Part shown: positions 38,001 through 50,019 of the stretch, one piece after another
Position numbering within the stretch: position 1 is the first letter of the stretch
How the letters are laid out: each line of letters starts with the position of its first letter
NCBI GenBank assembly: GCA_013397935.1
Contig: VZRN01000634.1
Span: forward strand, 2,815,371 to 2,879,370
Source: Dasyornis broadbenti
Lineage: Eukaryota; Chordata; Aves; Passeriformes; Dasyornithidae
Direction: 5' to 3'
DNA length: 64,000 bases
Program-made: the position numbers and the translations under genes
Notes under the pieces: model-generated
Seen by the model: only the letters and a program-made list of their open reading frames with translations
Databases searched by the model: none
What the model was told of the DNA's origin: nothing

Positions 38001-39512
38001 TGTGAAAGACCTTCCCACCACCATTTCCACACAGGCTATCTTTTACCTTTCCTCAGGATTTGCCGTAGGCAGCTGATTTCGAGCTGGTTTGTTGGGGGAT
38101 GAGGCAGCTCTCCATTTGTGTTTGGTAAGTAGGGAAATGAATTGCAATCTATGCACATGGCTGGGCAGTACCTGAACTGCACAGTAGAAGGGTTGACAGA
38201 TGGAATGGCACCTCAAAATGAAACACACGCAGTGGTCACTTGGGCTGAAATTTGGCCACCATTTTTTGCTGCTGTACCCGCAGGTGTTACTGGCCAAAAG
38301 TCAGCTCTTCAGCTCTGCAGCAATTTGCTGTATTGTGCTGCTTTTTCTACCACTCTCCCAGGCATGCACACCCTGAGCTGCATCCCTTGGAGCTGCATGA
38401 GAAATGTTGAAAATGTTCATACACAAAACAACTTTGGCATCATGATTTTTTTTTTATACTTCCCCTTCTGTAAAGACCTTAAAAAGTCAGTTTTCCTGCC
38501 CACACAGAGTGTTATTTTTCTGAGCTTGCTTTCAGTTGAAAGGGACATTCTGTGGGAATTTCACTTCCATTTGTGTGTCTGCTCTCTGCAGTGACTTTAT
38601 TGACCACATCAAGAATGATGATTTTTTTTTCAGTAGTTCCTTCAAGAGACTCTTCTGAAGCTTGGTTTGGTTTGGAGAGGGAAAAGGGGTCAAGATAAAA
38701 AACACCTTCCAGGTAAATAAGCATATGTTCTTGCTTGCAGTAATGTTCCTCTAGCATTTCTCCTGCTTTAATAAAGACCTAGAGTATGTTTTTTGTGTCT
38801 CCTGAATTTAATAGATATTTTTAAACTTTTACTGCTCTGTAATGGTGACTAATGTACTAATCAGATCTAGTAGTTTAAATTGAGAGCCTATTTCCTTGGT
38901 GGAATATAAGGAAATGGGACATTCTTAAAGTTTTGGGGTAAGTTAGAAATTCACCTTAGAGTTCAATGACTTGAACCCACAGATGAGATGTGGGCAATTT
39001 TTTCACTATTAATTCGTGTTCTCCTTTCTTTCATGCTCTCCAATTAAGCTTGTAAAAAGCATTCACTGGTACAGAAATAACCCCAGCTAATTCAGGCATT
39101 TGAAATGGTTATGGCAACTGGAAACGACGCTTTTTTTTTTTTTTTTTAAAGAATCGTTTTCCCTTCCCGTGTCTTCCAATACTGCTGCTCAAAGGTCTTT
39201 GTCCAAATATATAATGGAAACAAATTGCCAAGGCACAGAACACACCATAAAAAAGGGGTTTATTTTGCCTGTGGGCTCTGAGAGATGAGTGTTCAACCTC
39301 CCAAGAACAAATGCCTGTCTCGATTAGCAAACACTCAGAGCCAGTGGGCAGAGCAGCCCATGGCGCTGAGGACCATGTGTTACCAGAGAGCTCTGGTCTG
39401 AGCAGGAGATTTGCTTCCAAAGTGTTCTCCTCAAACAAATGAAAATGGTAATGAGAACACACCCCCGATATGAAGAAAAGTGTGTTTTAAGTAACTGTTT
39501 TAAGAATGGTTG
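32046..39512. other. Unique sequence with many T runs, no gene seen
   Basis: No recognisable gene. T runs of 12 or more lie at 33282-33298, 33599-33617, 35309-35320, 36234-36245 and 39131-39147, and one A run is at 36713-36725. GC-richer patches lie at 35370-35690 and 37200-37700; the latter has a small CTG/CAGGAG simple-repeat patch at about 37577-37617. The 150-codon plus frame at 38142-38594 has no family likeness and is opposed by an open minus frame. Confidence 0.7.
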
Positions 39513-39538
39513 TTTTTTTTTTTTTTTTTTTTTTTTTT
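39513..39538. repeat. 26-base poly-T tract
   Basis: An uninterrupted run of 26 T, the second longest homopolymer of the window. No retroposon body is visible beside it. Confidence 0.9.
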
Positions 39539-42034
39539 GTCAGTCAGGTTTAGTAGTTCAGTTAGGTTTTTTGGTCTTGCGAGTCTGTTACCAGTAGCTT
39601 CTGGAGATGGTTGCAGATACTGAACAGCTGATGAATCTGTTCTGCATTTTTCAGGCAGACAAGAATGTCTGCCAGGCCAGCACGGAGCCAGGCAGAAGCT
39701 GTGGCAATATGGGCAATATGGAACGGAATTTGATTTAATGTTAGCATGCCTTTCAGTAGGTTTATTGACTTGATTTCTCTATTGTGCTAACTTAATCCAT
39801 GCAGCTTCCAGTTGATTTGGCGTGATGACTGCTCTTGTCTGCAAAACGCTTTCCAGACGGACTCCTAAACCTGCCAACAAACAGAACCACAGGTGAAAAG
39901 TGGGACTGCTGAGGGAAAAGAGTGGGGGAAAAGGTGATTGCTAGAAGTTAGAGCCCTAGAGAAAAGATCAAACAGAAAATTAAAACAGATTAAAAGCAGA
40001 ATTAGACCAACACCGGGAGAAGACAACCAATTCCAATTTCTGAAAGGATGCCAACAGTCTTACAGTTGTCAGGGAGAGGACTTGGCCAAGTGAAGTTCTG
40101 GGAGCAGAAAAGTCCATTGTTTATAAGATTAGTTTGTTATTCAAGTATGTTGAGCATTCTCGACCTTATACAAGGCTGAAAATTATCTTCATGCATTAAT
40201 TATGAAATAAATCTTACTTCAGTGTTATAAGTAATACTTCAATACTGTCACCATCTTTAGGCAGAGACCCCTACAATAGTTCAGATTGAAATGATGATAG
40301 AATCAAAATTTCCTGTGCCCAAAACCTCTTTGTAGCAGGGATTTGAGGTGATTATGTAGGTGATGCCACCTCTGTACCCTTTTACCTGTTCCACCATTTT
40401 AGGGAAATATTAATGTGATAAATGGGAACTCCTCCCTTTGTCCCTCCCAGCCCTATCCAGCAGTTATTAGTGAACTGGATAATTCCTTTAAAGTGTGAAC
40501 TAGAAAGTATGAACTGCTTCTGACCCACAGATTCACACTAATATTTCAGAAAACGTCCAGAATTAACAGCATCGTTGGTATAAAGATCTGGTAGGAAAAT
40601 GTTTATTGTGTAGAAAAAGTACATCTAGAAACTGTCTTTTGTGGCCTTATTTCTTAATATATATATAAAAACTTCCCATTTCCCTGTTTTAATTGCTTAG
40701 AGCAACATGATTAAACTCGAGTTTTTCATAGCTTGGTCAACTGAATTGTGTGAAGCATCATCACAACTGTAGCTTTTACGATATTTGGAGGGATGGGGAG
40801 AAAAATGAGCCTTGGGCATCTATCTGCCTTGGACAATAGGGAGCAAATGGATATAACAGAAGTAATTGATAAATTGGCCTCTTCAATTGGATTAGTGACA
40901 AATGACAGTTGGGTAGGAGTCACTGCAATAAATCTAGAGGGACAGTGTTCAAAATTCTGCCCTTTACCGTGAACACTTTATCAATTTCTCCATATTTAGA
41001 TAAAATGCTAAATAAAACCAATCTATATTTGTAACCTTGGATTAGAAGCATAAAGATAGTGCTGTTGTCACCATTTAATCCTAGTAATGCCCACACAGAC
41101 AGAATCTGATGTGGCCAGAACTTGGAGAGGTGTCTGTTCAGCTCTTTCCTGATCGCAATATCTTCAGAATATATACAGTGAGATGGAGAGGTTTGTTGTG
41201 CTCGTTCCCTCTGTCTTCTGCTGCTTCTCCTGCGTCCTTGCAGGACAGGTCTTTGCTCCAGGCCTGGTTTCAATCCACGGTTTCATTTTAGAACCAGCAG
41301 CAGACTCCGCACAGCCTGGTGTAGTCACACGAGTGTTTCCCTTGTCCCTGCTGAGAAATGTGTGTTTTGCCCTGCCTTTCCCAGGAAGGGGAAGGCGTGG
41401 GCCCTTCTCAAGCAGCAGGTGCTCTGCACCGTGTTGTGACTTTGTTTCCCAGCAGAAGAAAGCAGAAGTGACAGAGTTTCTGGCATCTTGTTACTCATTT
41501 GTTTCCCTGGAATGCTGTAACCCTGGAGGCCTGCCCCGATGTCCTTCTTTTCTTGGAATGTAACACAGGCCTTCAGAACAAACTGTACTGTTTGGTCCAT
41601 TTTAACATTAATCCATCTGCTGCTCAAGAATAAGAAGTAGACAAATGGATATCTAATGAATGAGAGTGGTCAGATATTGGAGGTGAATTTTAAATAAAAG
41701 GAATCTGAAACTAACTAGGCATTGCACAAACAGCAAATGGATGTGAATCATGTTCTCTTCTAAGAGAAAAGACACTGTCTCCTGGGAGAGCCTGCTTTCA
41801 CTGCATGATAGGCTTGAACAAGAATGGAGACAAGAGAGAAATTCCTCAGGGTGTGCTTTGGCAGAATTATGAAATAAATAAAAAAATGTACTGGGTGGGA
41901 ATACTTTTCTCTTTTACAAATGGTTTTAAACATTCTTAGGGTTTTGGGCCAACTTAATACATAATCCTTTAGCTGTAATGTTCTTGGCAAAGAACATACC
42001 GCAGTTTCTGTCTTGTTAGAAGATGCTGCTCCTT
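39539..42034. other. Unique sequence, no gene seen
   Basis: AT-rich to about 41100, then a somewhat GC-richer patch (41180-41570) with short open frames on both strands (126 codons on plus, 100 on minus). None is recognisable, and overlapping open frames on both strands point to low stop density and not to coding. Confidence 0.7.
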
Positions 42035-42536
42035 TCAAAACTGATTTACTTTAGTTTGGTGTGACATTAGCTCCAGCCTTTTCAGCAGTGCAGGAAGAAT
42101 TTGGTTTTTGCAGGAGGTGCCTAAAAACCTGCTGCGAAAGTGAGAAGGGTGAGATAGCAAAGTGTGGCAGAGAAATGCAAGAGAAGAAAAACCTGCTGAG
42201 AGTGAAATTTCCATGCTAGTGTTCGGTACAGAATGACGGCTGGTTCCTGCTTCTGGAGAGTCCCTAATTGCAGCTCCCTGAGCCTTCCCTGGGAGCAGCA
42301 GCACTGACTGCTGACGCTTCAATGCTCCCATTTGGAACAGGGACTCCTTGCTCTGCTGCTCCGTAGGCGCAGTCTGTGCCCTGAGGTGTTTGATGGCATT
42401 GCTCTCGCCAGAGCTGTGGTGCGGAGAGTGCAGAGGCTTCATCTTGGCTGGGGAAGGACTGAGGCTTGGCCTGAGTCGCAAATTCGTTAAACAACTCAAC
42501 CAGATGGTTTATTATGGCTTCTTGTTTCATCACCAA
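42035..42536 (-). other. Overlapping minus-strand open frames, unidentified (possible exon-like remnant)
   Basis: Two minus-strand frames are open here: 42264-42536 (90 codons) and 42035-42499 (154 codons). The first starts with a helix-like stretch (VMKQEAIINHLVELFNEF) whose hydrophobic residues follow a rough heptad spacing, then becomes polar and Ser/Ala/Gln-rich. An AG-rich acceptor-like sequence lies just upstream, but I cannot show a true splice site. Plus-strand frames are open in the same place, so low stop density alone may explain it. I do not recognise a family. A CR1 copy lies about 120 bp to the right. Confidence 0.2.
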
Positions 42537-42654
42537 CGCTTGGCATTTCTCTGCTGCTCAGTTCTTGAAGGCTCAAGGGACACGTGCTCAAGATCTCCCA
42601 GCTGTGAACAACATCCAAGGAGCGATAGGATTTAACTCCACAGGAGTTGTGTGT

Positions 42655-42978
42655 CTCTTCAACTCCTTGAAAGGAGGGTGTAGGGAGGTGGGGCTTGGTC
42701 TCTTCTGCTGCGTATCAAAGCAAAGGATGAGAGGAAAGGGCCTCAAGTTGCACCGGGGAGGTCCAGACTTGATACTAGAAGAAAACATTCACTGAAAGAG
42801 TGGTCAGGCATTGGAATAAGCTGGGGAGGTGGTGGAGTCGCCATCTCTGGAGGTGTTTGAGGCAGCTGGATGTGGCACTTGGGGTTCTAGCTTAGGGGTG
42901 ATTGTGGTGGTGCTGGGTGCATGGTTGGACCAGATGAGCTTTAAGGTCTCTTTCAGCCTTGTTGGGTGTGTGATGTGT
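42655..42978 (+). mobile_element. CR1 LINE, older or different subfamily, plus orientation
   Basis: A CR1 3' portion in plus orientation. It is recognised by AACTCCTTGAAAGGAGGGTG (about 42661), GAGGTGGGGCTTGGTCTCTT, GGCCTCAAGTTGCACCGGGG, GGAATAAGCTGGGGAGGTGG, a GTCGCCATCTCTGGAGGTGT block and the closing TGGACCAGATGAGC...TTTCAGCCTT. It aligns from memory with CR1 subfamilies distinct from the copies at 15102 and 29130, and its terminal octamers are degraded (GTGTGATGTGTA). About 320 bp remain. The overlapping 93-codon plus frame is not a gene. Confidence 0.88.
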
Positions 42979-45900
42979 AATATATAAGGGTGATGCATAA
43001 TGACTTCATAATTGTGTGTAGTGGTGCACTAAATGACAGAATTTCACATTAATATGAGCTGTGTGTTTATTAGCTGCCTTATTATTTATTGATGTATTTG
43101 TTTTTTAGTACTGTGTTGCTTAATCCATAAGTATTGTGGTCTTTTAAATGAATTACATCTTGTGGCTGGAATTACAGAGGGTGAGTCAGGCCCATGAACA
43201 GGGCCGTGTGTTCCTTGGGATGAACCCTCACAGATCACTCACAAACAGCCAAGGTCTCTGAAAACAAATGGACACCACGCAAATAGGCAAAATGAAACCC
43301 AGTGTATTTCTTTAACCCCCCAAAGAATTATGTAAAATGATGTTTTTAGAGTGGCAAGTGGGAGCTCAGTTGGAAACGAGATGTTCCAGTTTTAGAGATG
43401 ACAGTGTTTGTGTGCTGATGTCAACACAGCAAAAGGTCTCCAGTCACAATAATGAAAAATTGCGCTGGCGCCCTTGTTTCAATTTTGCATTAGCATCTTG
43501 GCACATCACTCAGAGATTTTGAGCAGAGAATAATAGTTTTCTGCTTCAAGTTAAGGTTAAAGAGCAAATTCTTAACACAAATGTTTCATATAAAATTGAT
43601 TTCATTCTGGTAAATCTGAGAATAAACAAATCCTATCTCTAGCACAATGCCTGTAAATAATTTATTTCAAAACATTTACACAATCAGAAGAAAACAGGGC
43701 TGAAGGAGGAGGTCATGTAATCCATTGAACTCTCTCTTAAATCTTCATCTCTGCTTAAAAATCTCAATGCAATACTGGAAACTATTTCATTAATGTGGTG
43801 TGATGCAGTTCTTTGCTAACTTACAGTGAGGAATTGCCTACTTCTAATTAATTTCCCTGGCAGCAGGGAAAATTCACCATTTTAGTCCAATTCAGTGGGC
43901 ATAGAAGTGAGGTTCTCCTTTTTCTCCTCTCACCTTTCTGGGAGCTTTTCTTACATTTTAAGTTTTTTGACAGTAATCTCAATCTGAAGGCTGTAAAGAC
44001 TTTTCTATCTGCTGGAATTTGGACATTTTGAGTGATTTGTATTGGTGATTCTGTGTGTCTGTGCTCAACCCAAGCTGGTTTTCATTTTGAATTAGTTCTT
44101 TTGATTATTCTTCTGCAGTGCTTCTCCCATCTGTGCAGTCCAGTGCCAAGCTACCCTTTGGGAAAATGATGCAACTTGGGTGCTTGCCTTAATTTATAAG
44201 CCCTTCTTCTGGAGGTGTGTTAAGAGAAAAGATGGAAGCAATTTTAGCTGAACAAAGGGAAGAGATTATGGCGGGTGTGAGTATCCTCAGTGTGTTTGCT
44301 TTGAGGGAAGCAGGCATTGTAAATAGGCTAACGTATGGCACAGCTGCTCTATCATCCAGGAAAAGTGGTGGGTTCGGGTGGAGATCTGCTCTGTATGAAT
44401 AAAACTCCAACAAATGTTTTTTGTCTTTAAGACTGGTGCAAGTGGAAAACTTGCTGAGCAAAAATATTTAGAAATAAAGGCAATAGAGCTGGCAGGAGCG
44501 CAGCTACTCTAATCAATAATAAAAGGATAATCTGTCTTTCTTTGTGGTACACAAAGCAATAATCTGTTGTTCATATTGATTAAATGCCTCAACTCTGTTT
44601 CGATTATTAATCAATCTCTAAACCAGCTTATTGTGAGTATAATACAAAGTACTAAGGATTATGGATACCAGTGATGGTGAGAAGAGCAGGGGACGGGGGA
44701 GTCTTTGTTTCCATCATGGGAAAAAAATTGAATTGAGGTGAGGTGGAGAGTTTCTGCGGGTGGGTTTTTCGTTGATATGCATGTGAGAGGTTTGACTGCA
44801 GAATTCGCAAAGGGGGTCTAAAGGTCGAGTTTACACAAATGACAGCGACTTTGGTCTCTGATTCACAAATGTAGAAAGTGCCATTGACTGGACAGAGAAA
44901 GAAAGTGAAATGAGAACTCAGCTTCTTGTCTAGAGAAAACCTGACCAGCTACCGTTTGGAAGCATGCTGTTGTCTGGTATTGTTTGCACTAATAATTCAT
45001 TTAATTTCTTTCTTACATTAAAGCTTGTTTGAGCTGTGGGCTAGCCTAGGCTTTCAGCTTTTGAGCTTTTTAAGTTATGAGGAAGAAAAAAAACCCTCCT
45101 TGGGTTAGCAATGAAGACCCACGTGCGGTTTGCAAACTCGTGCTGGATATTCAGAAGAATGTTCACCTTTTGAACAGTACTGACCTGCCTGATTCATGAT
45201 GGATTATGCTGACAGTATAAATTTAATTGCATTTTCTGTCTTGACTCTTTTCCAATTGTGTTTGAGGTTTGGATTTTGGGTTTTTTGTTTGTTTGTTGGT
45301 TTTGGTTTTTTTTTTTTTAATGGCAGCATGAAATAATGAAGCTGATGATAAAAATGCCTATAAAAATTCTGGCAAATTTATTACAGAACAACATGGCTTG
45401 ATTTCTTATTTTTCTATCCATCTGGTCATTAGGCCTTTCCAACTGTCAGTGTCTAATATAATCTCCTTTAATAGCAGCATATAATTAGCTTTATGCTGAT
45501 CAGAGGCATTTGGGATGGTGGTGGTAACATTCAAATCCGAATATCAAAATCACAAGATAACTCAAAGAGGCATATGTCTAAGCCAGCATTTATGACTTTT
45601 AGTCCTAAAGTCTGTAACGGGTGATTTAGGCATGTGAGCTTTGAACTGTGGTATGGAAATTTATCAATTAAGAATCCTCAGGAGTTCTGGAAGCAAAGCA
45701 CAGATGTCTCTCCAAATGGTAAAGTGTTAATATATATCACTTTTTCCCTCTATTCAGTCCTATTATTGCTTCAAATATTTTTTTTTTCTTACTTGTCCAG
45801 CTTCTTATTTAAAAAGATAATGAAAGCTATAGTCTTGTCATTGTTCCATTAGGAACAAATTGTCTCCATTTTTGAAGCTTCATCCAGACCTCAATGTATA

Positions 45901-48900
45901 CAACATACAGTGTTTCCTTAATGGCTTTTACAGGAATGCAGTTTTCTAGTGGGTTTTTCTGGGAGGTGATTTTCGAGATTTATCAGATAGGTGCAGAAAA
46001 GCAAATACATATTTTGCAAATATAATGTGGTAGCCATTGTTAGGCAGGCCAGTGAAGGGTATCGATGTTACTGAAACTAGGACTTCATTCTAAAAGTACT
46101 TATTTCTCTCAGTTCTTTTAAAAAACACTCATTTGAACAGCTGTCTTCCAGAGGTATTTTGCATATAGAGTTGGACAAGTCAAATATTTGATCATAAAAG
46201 AGCTAAGAACGGGGCAGGATTTCAAACACTACAGAAATACATTTATTGACTAGATTTAGCAAATTATTTGGTTCATTGGAACATACTGGAACATCAGGCT
46301 CTGTATTCTGCTCTGCAGCCAGCCAGAATAAACCAAGCAGGGCTTCAAAAAAGGAAATACACCTTGACAAGTGAAAATTACGTCTCCTGCATTACGGTTC
46401 TTTAAAGCTGGAATTGTCTTTGAATTTAGGCTTTCAGTTCTTCAATAAAAGATCACAGTTCACTTTTTGTTCTCTGACACTCTAACCCATTTGAGGATTC
46501 TGTCAACACCCCTTTCAAAAATGCACAAACCTGTTGAGATTCATAGGAGAAAAAAATCTATGCAAGTTATCTATTGCTCAGAACTTGAAGTGCACAGCCA
46601 GAGCTTCCTCCAAGAAATGTTTCAGTACTAGAAAAGGAAAAGCAGACCTGTGCTTCCATATGTTCCCTATTGAAAATGAGTGGTGGTACCACTACAGGGT
46701 TTATTTTTGGGCTGGGTGTCTGCTCAGGGATGCCTTCAGTTGCCCACTGCTCTGCTCCAACTGACCAGAGTGTGAGGACCCACCTAAACTCTGACAGGGC
46801 AGTGGGACCGAGAGAGTGAGTGCAGCGCCTGATGACGAGATGGGAAGCACGTTGACTTCTCCTCAAAGAGATCTGCCAAGATTCATTGCAGGATCTGTTC
46901 CTTACCTTCCTCCTTTAATTTCCTGCATCATTTAACCAGTGTTTTCTGTGACAGAACTGCTCTGCACATCAGTGCTTCCCTTTATGTTTGTTAATAAATA
47001 GTGGCTTCCGCTACACAAGGATTTTTGGCAGGTGCTGGTGAACATAATCTCTCCAGGCTGCAGACACGAACTAGAGACAACCCCCAGATGTTTTAATAAG
47101 GAACCAGAACCTGTTAATGGTGCATGGGAAGCAGCCAGTCGTTCACATGATGCCTCCCCCTTTTCACTCCCCCTTCCCAATAAATGTAGTTTAAGATTGA
47201 ACTCTTTCTCTATTCTTTATATTCAGGTTTTCTGGCTTCTCCCAGGAATCTCCAATCAAACTTCCTCATACCTCAAACCACCTTTGGTGAAAGTGAAATT
47301 TTGGTGTATAGGGTAGGGAAAAGGGAATGCTACAATCTAAAATATTATACAATAACATAGCAGGTAAGAATGTTTTATGGAGAGCTGAACTCTAAAAATA
47401 CTACTAAATATTTTGAACGATTTTAATAAATGCACCGAGCTTGATAGACAAAGCTACTAAAATATTGAGACCCTGCAGAGATCTTAATAGGACTTGCTTT
47501 CAAGCTAAATTTAACAGAGTTAACTCCTAATTGAATTTGTTTTTATTTTTAAAATTCTCAACTATGAAGCAAAAGTTAAAAAATATGCCTGATGTTATGT
47601 CTTACAAGCCTTGAAAATATCTCCAGAGGTCAACATAGATTTTCAATGTTAACATAATTATTGGTGATTTGAGGTTTGTGCCCTACAAGGCCAAAAGGGG
47701 AAGCTATAAATTGGATAACACACCAGAACAATCCATTCTTTTTGTTCAGCAGAAAATAAAACTTTCAGTAGTGTCGAGATAGTATGAAAAGTTGTTATAG
47801 CAGAAGCATCTTCAGTGCTAGTTTGGAATGTGCTGCCTTTTAGGCTTGTCCCGTTAACAATCCTTTAAGAAACAAAAAAAAACCTGAATAATGTTTTAAA
47901 ACTCCATTCTAACTTCTTTACTGCTGTTCTTGGCATTATCTCTGATACATTCAGAGTAGTTTTACACAGCTATTAATTGGATCTTTTGGGGAAGATCAGC
48001 AGAATTTCCACTTCTCAGCAAAACCAATGGCTATAACTTAAGGCTATCCTAGATCACTGTAACAATATCAGCCATGGGAATTTCACCCTGAAGAATAAGA
48101 CCTCTGTGAACCTTTATCCCGTGGCTGTCCCATGTTCATACATTTTGCCAGTGAGAGGCACCTGGCAGAATGTGTGACGAGTGTTATGTGGGGCAAAACC
48201 AGGGCTGAAAGAAATTGACCTCAATATTGGTGGAAGTGAAAAGGTTGTGTTTTGTGTATTGTGCATGTTTTAAGAGAATATTCTTCTGTGAATTCCTTTT
48301 GCCGACATTGCCTTATCTAGCAAGGTGATTTGCAGTGCGTGTGACATTGGGGTTGGTTTGCTTCTGTATTTTGCAGATGTTGGCTCGATGACTCTCGTTA
48401 GTGGCTCTGCACTCATCTGTGAGGGGACTGCAGGCTGTCCTTGCCTCCTGCTGGCAGAGAAGGTTATTTCCCAGCCACGCTGCTTCAAATTCCTTCCAGA
48501 GCTGAATTCAGGCAAAAGAGTTCGTCAATCCACTGAACAAACAAACGGATAACTTTTTGCCCTGTAATCTAAGTAGCTTTGCTCTTTTAAGTAAGGTGAA
48601 AGACCTCTTTGTAGGTAAATTATTTATCGGTCAGCTCTTCGAGCCACCTGGGAATGAGCCCTGTTCAAGTTTGTCAGTTAAGAAATGAGCTCCTGGAGGG
48701 ATTCTGAGCATCTTTGCATTTTTTGTTACGGAGTGGAGTCAGCTGTTTTGCTGCTCTTAATTGCCTTCTCCAATGTATCCAGTTATTGGACATTTAACAC
48801 ATCCAGTAGTTTTAGGCCCCTTGAAGTATTGGCCAATGCACCTCTGTTGTGCTCAGCCACTGCCAGACGTGGAGAAGGAAAGAGCTTCACTTTAGTGCCA

Positions 48901-49755
48901 AAGAAAAGAAAGGCAGAAAGAAAGGTCCTTGATAACAGGTGAAGTTTGGGAAGGTTATGGAGATGGTTAGAAGGGAGAGAGAAAATTTGCTCATGCATTG
49001 TGTGGAAGTTAATTTATTTGCTGATACATTAAAGCTGTTTTGAAATGCTTTTACCACTTCCATTCCATCCCCAAGAGGAAGCAGCTGATTCATAAACTTG
49101 CACAGAGAGTATTGACTATATAAAAAAAAATATTGCACACCAAAATTTGGGAGTGTTGTGTATTAAGCCCAAGTGCAAGGCATTAAATTTTATTGGAAAG
49201 CTAAGAAATAAAACTGGTTTACAAGTTAAATCACTAGTATGACTTTTTTAGGACATTTATCAAAATTTACTTACACAAATTAAAACAAAGAAACACATTT
49301 GTTGAATGATTGCAATTCCTGCTGCCTCAGAATGATATTTTATTCCTCCTTGAAAGCTATTTACTTAATTTTTTGTGTTCAGCGAGATAGTTATCATAAC
49401 TGATTATGTATAATGATTTTAAGTTCTTTTGATGCATTACTTAGAGAATGCAATTGTTAAAATCACTGTAAATATGGGTGATAAAAGTAGACAGAAGGAC
49501 GAAAATGGATGTAAACATTAGTGAACTCTAGTAGATTGTTGATTTGTTTTGAGTGGTTTGACAGATAAAATGGTAAAGCAAAATGTTCAACTCCAAATGC
49601 ATCACTTGAAGAAAGTAGGAGAATGTAGGAGGGAAGGATGGAGATGATGAAAGAGAGGAGAAAACGCAATTGTTCTGCATGAGGTGCTCATCACCTGCCC
49701 TTTTTTGTTCTACAGCGTATGATAAACGTCCGTTTAGCTGTAGTAGGCAAAAATC
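42979..49755. other. Unique sequence, no gene seen; some regulatory-looking stretches
   Basis: No open frame exceeds about 100 codons and none is recognisable. Two stretches look less random than their surroundings: 44440-44660 (motif cluster listed separately) and 45430-45620 (ATAATTAGC and other TAAT words in sequence without simple repeats). T-rich DNA lies at 45270-45318. Conservation cannot be seen from one sequence. Confidence 0.65.
44511..44615. promoter_or_regulatory. Homeobox/HMG-type motif cluster (enhancer candidate)
   Basis: Within about 105 bp there are AATCAATAAT (44511-44520), an inverted pair CTTTGTG/CACAAAG spaced by three bases (44540-44546 and 44550-44556), TGATTAAA (44577-44584) and ATTAATCA (44606-44613). 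CTTTGT/ACAAAG is the core of TCF/LEF and SOX sites. TGATTAAT-type words fit PBX-HOX sites. The words are directly visible; enhancer function is inference. Confidence 0.3.
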
Positions 49756-50019
49756 GTGTTTAAAGTCTTGGTTCATGGGTCATCTTTCAAAGCATTGCAT
49801 CGTAATAGTTTAAAACTTTTATCTGGTTCTGTACAACAGTTTAATGTCGGAGGCTTCAAGCAATTGTCAGACGAAAGCAGTGAGGAATTTCGCTCTGAAC
49901 AAGGAGGGCATAATGCATATGCATTCTCATCAGGGCTGAACAGCTTTTATAGAGATTCCACTGGAGATGCTGGTCTCAGAGGAGAAACACATTACTTCAA
50001 ATACATCTATTCAGAATAA
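49756..50019 (+). other. Short plus-strand open frame around a POU palindrome
   Basis: An 87-codon open frame of ordinary composition ending at TAA. It has no recognisable domain. Its main interest is that it contains the 12-base palindrome at 49913-49924. I think it more likely non-coding regulatory DNA than a gene. Confidence 0.2.
49913..49924. promoter_or_regulatory. Perfect MORE-type POU-dimer palindrome
   Basis: ATGCATATGCAT is exactly the MORE palindrome, on which POU factors such as Oct-1, Oct-2 and Oct-4 are known to bind as homodimers. A given 12-base word is expected about 0.004 times in 64 kb at equal base use, somewhat more in AT-rich DNA. Occupancy is inference. Confidence 0.45.

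Noticed and set aside
38142..38594. 150-codon plus-strand open frame with hydrophobic segments
   Set aside because: The hydrophobic parts come from T-rich DNA. There is no signal peptide pattern or family likeness, and an opposing minus frame is also open.
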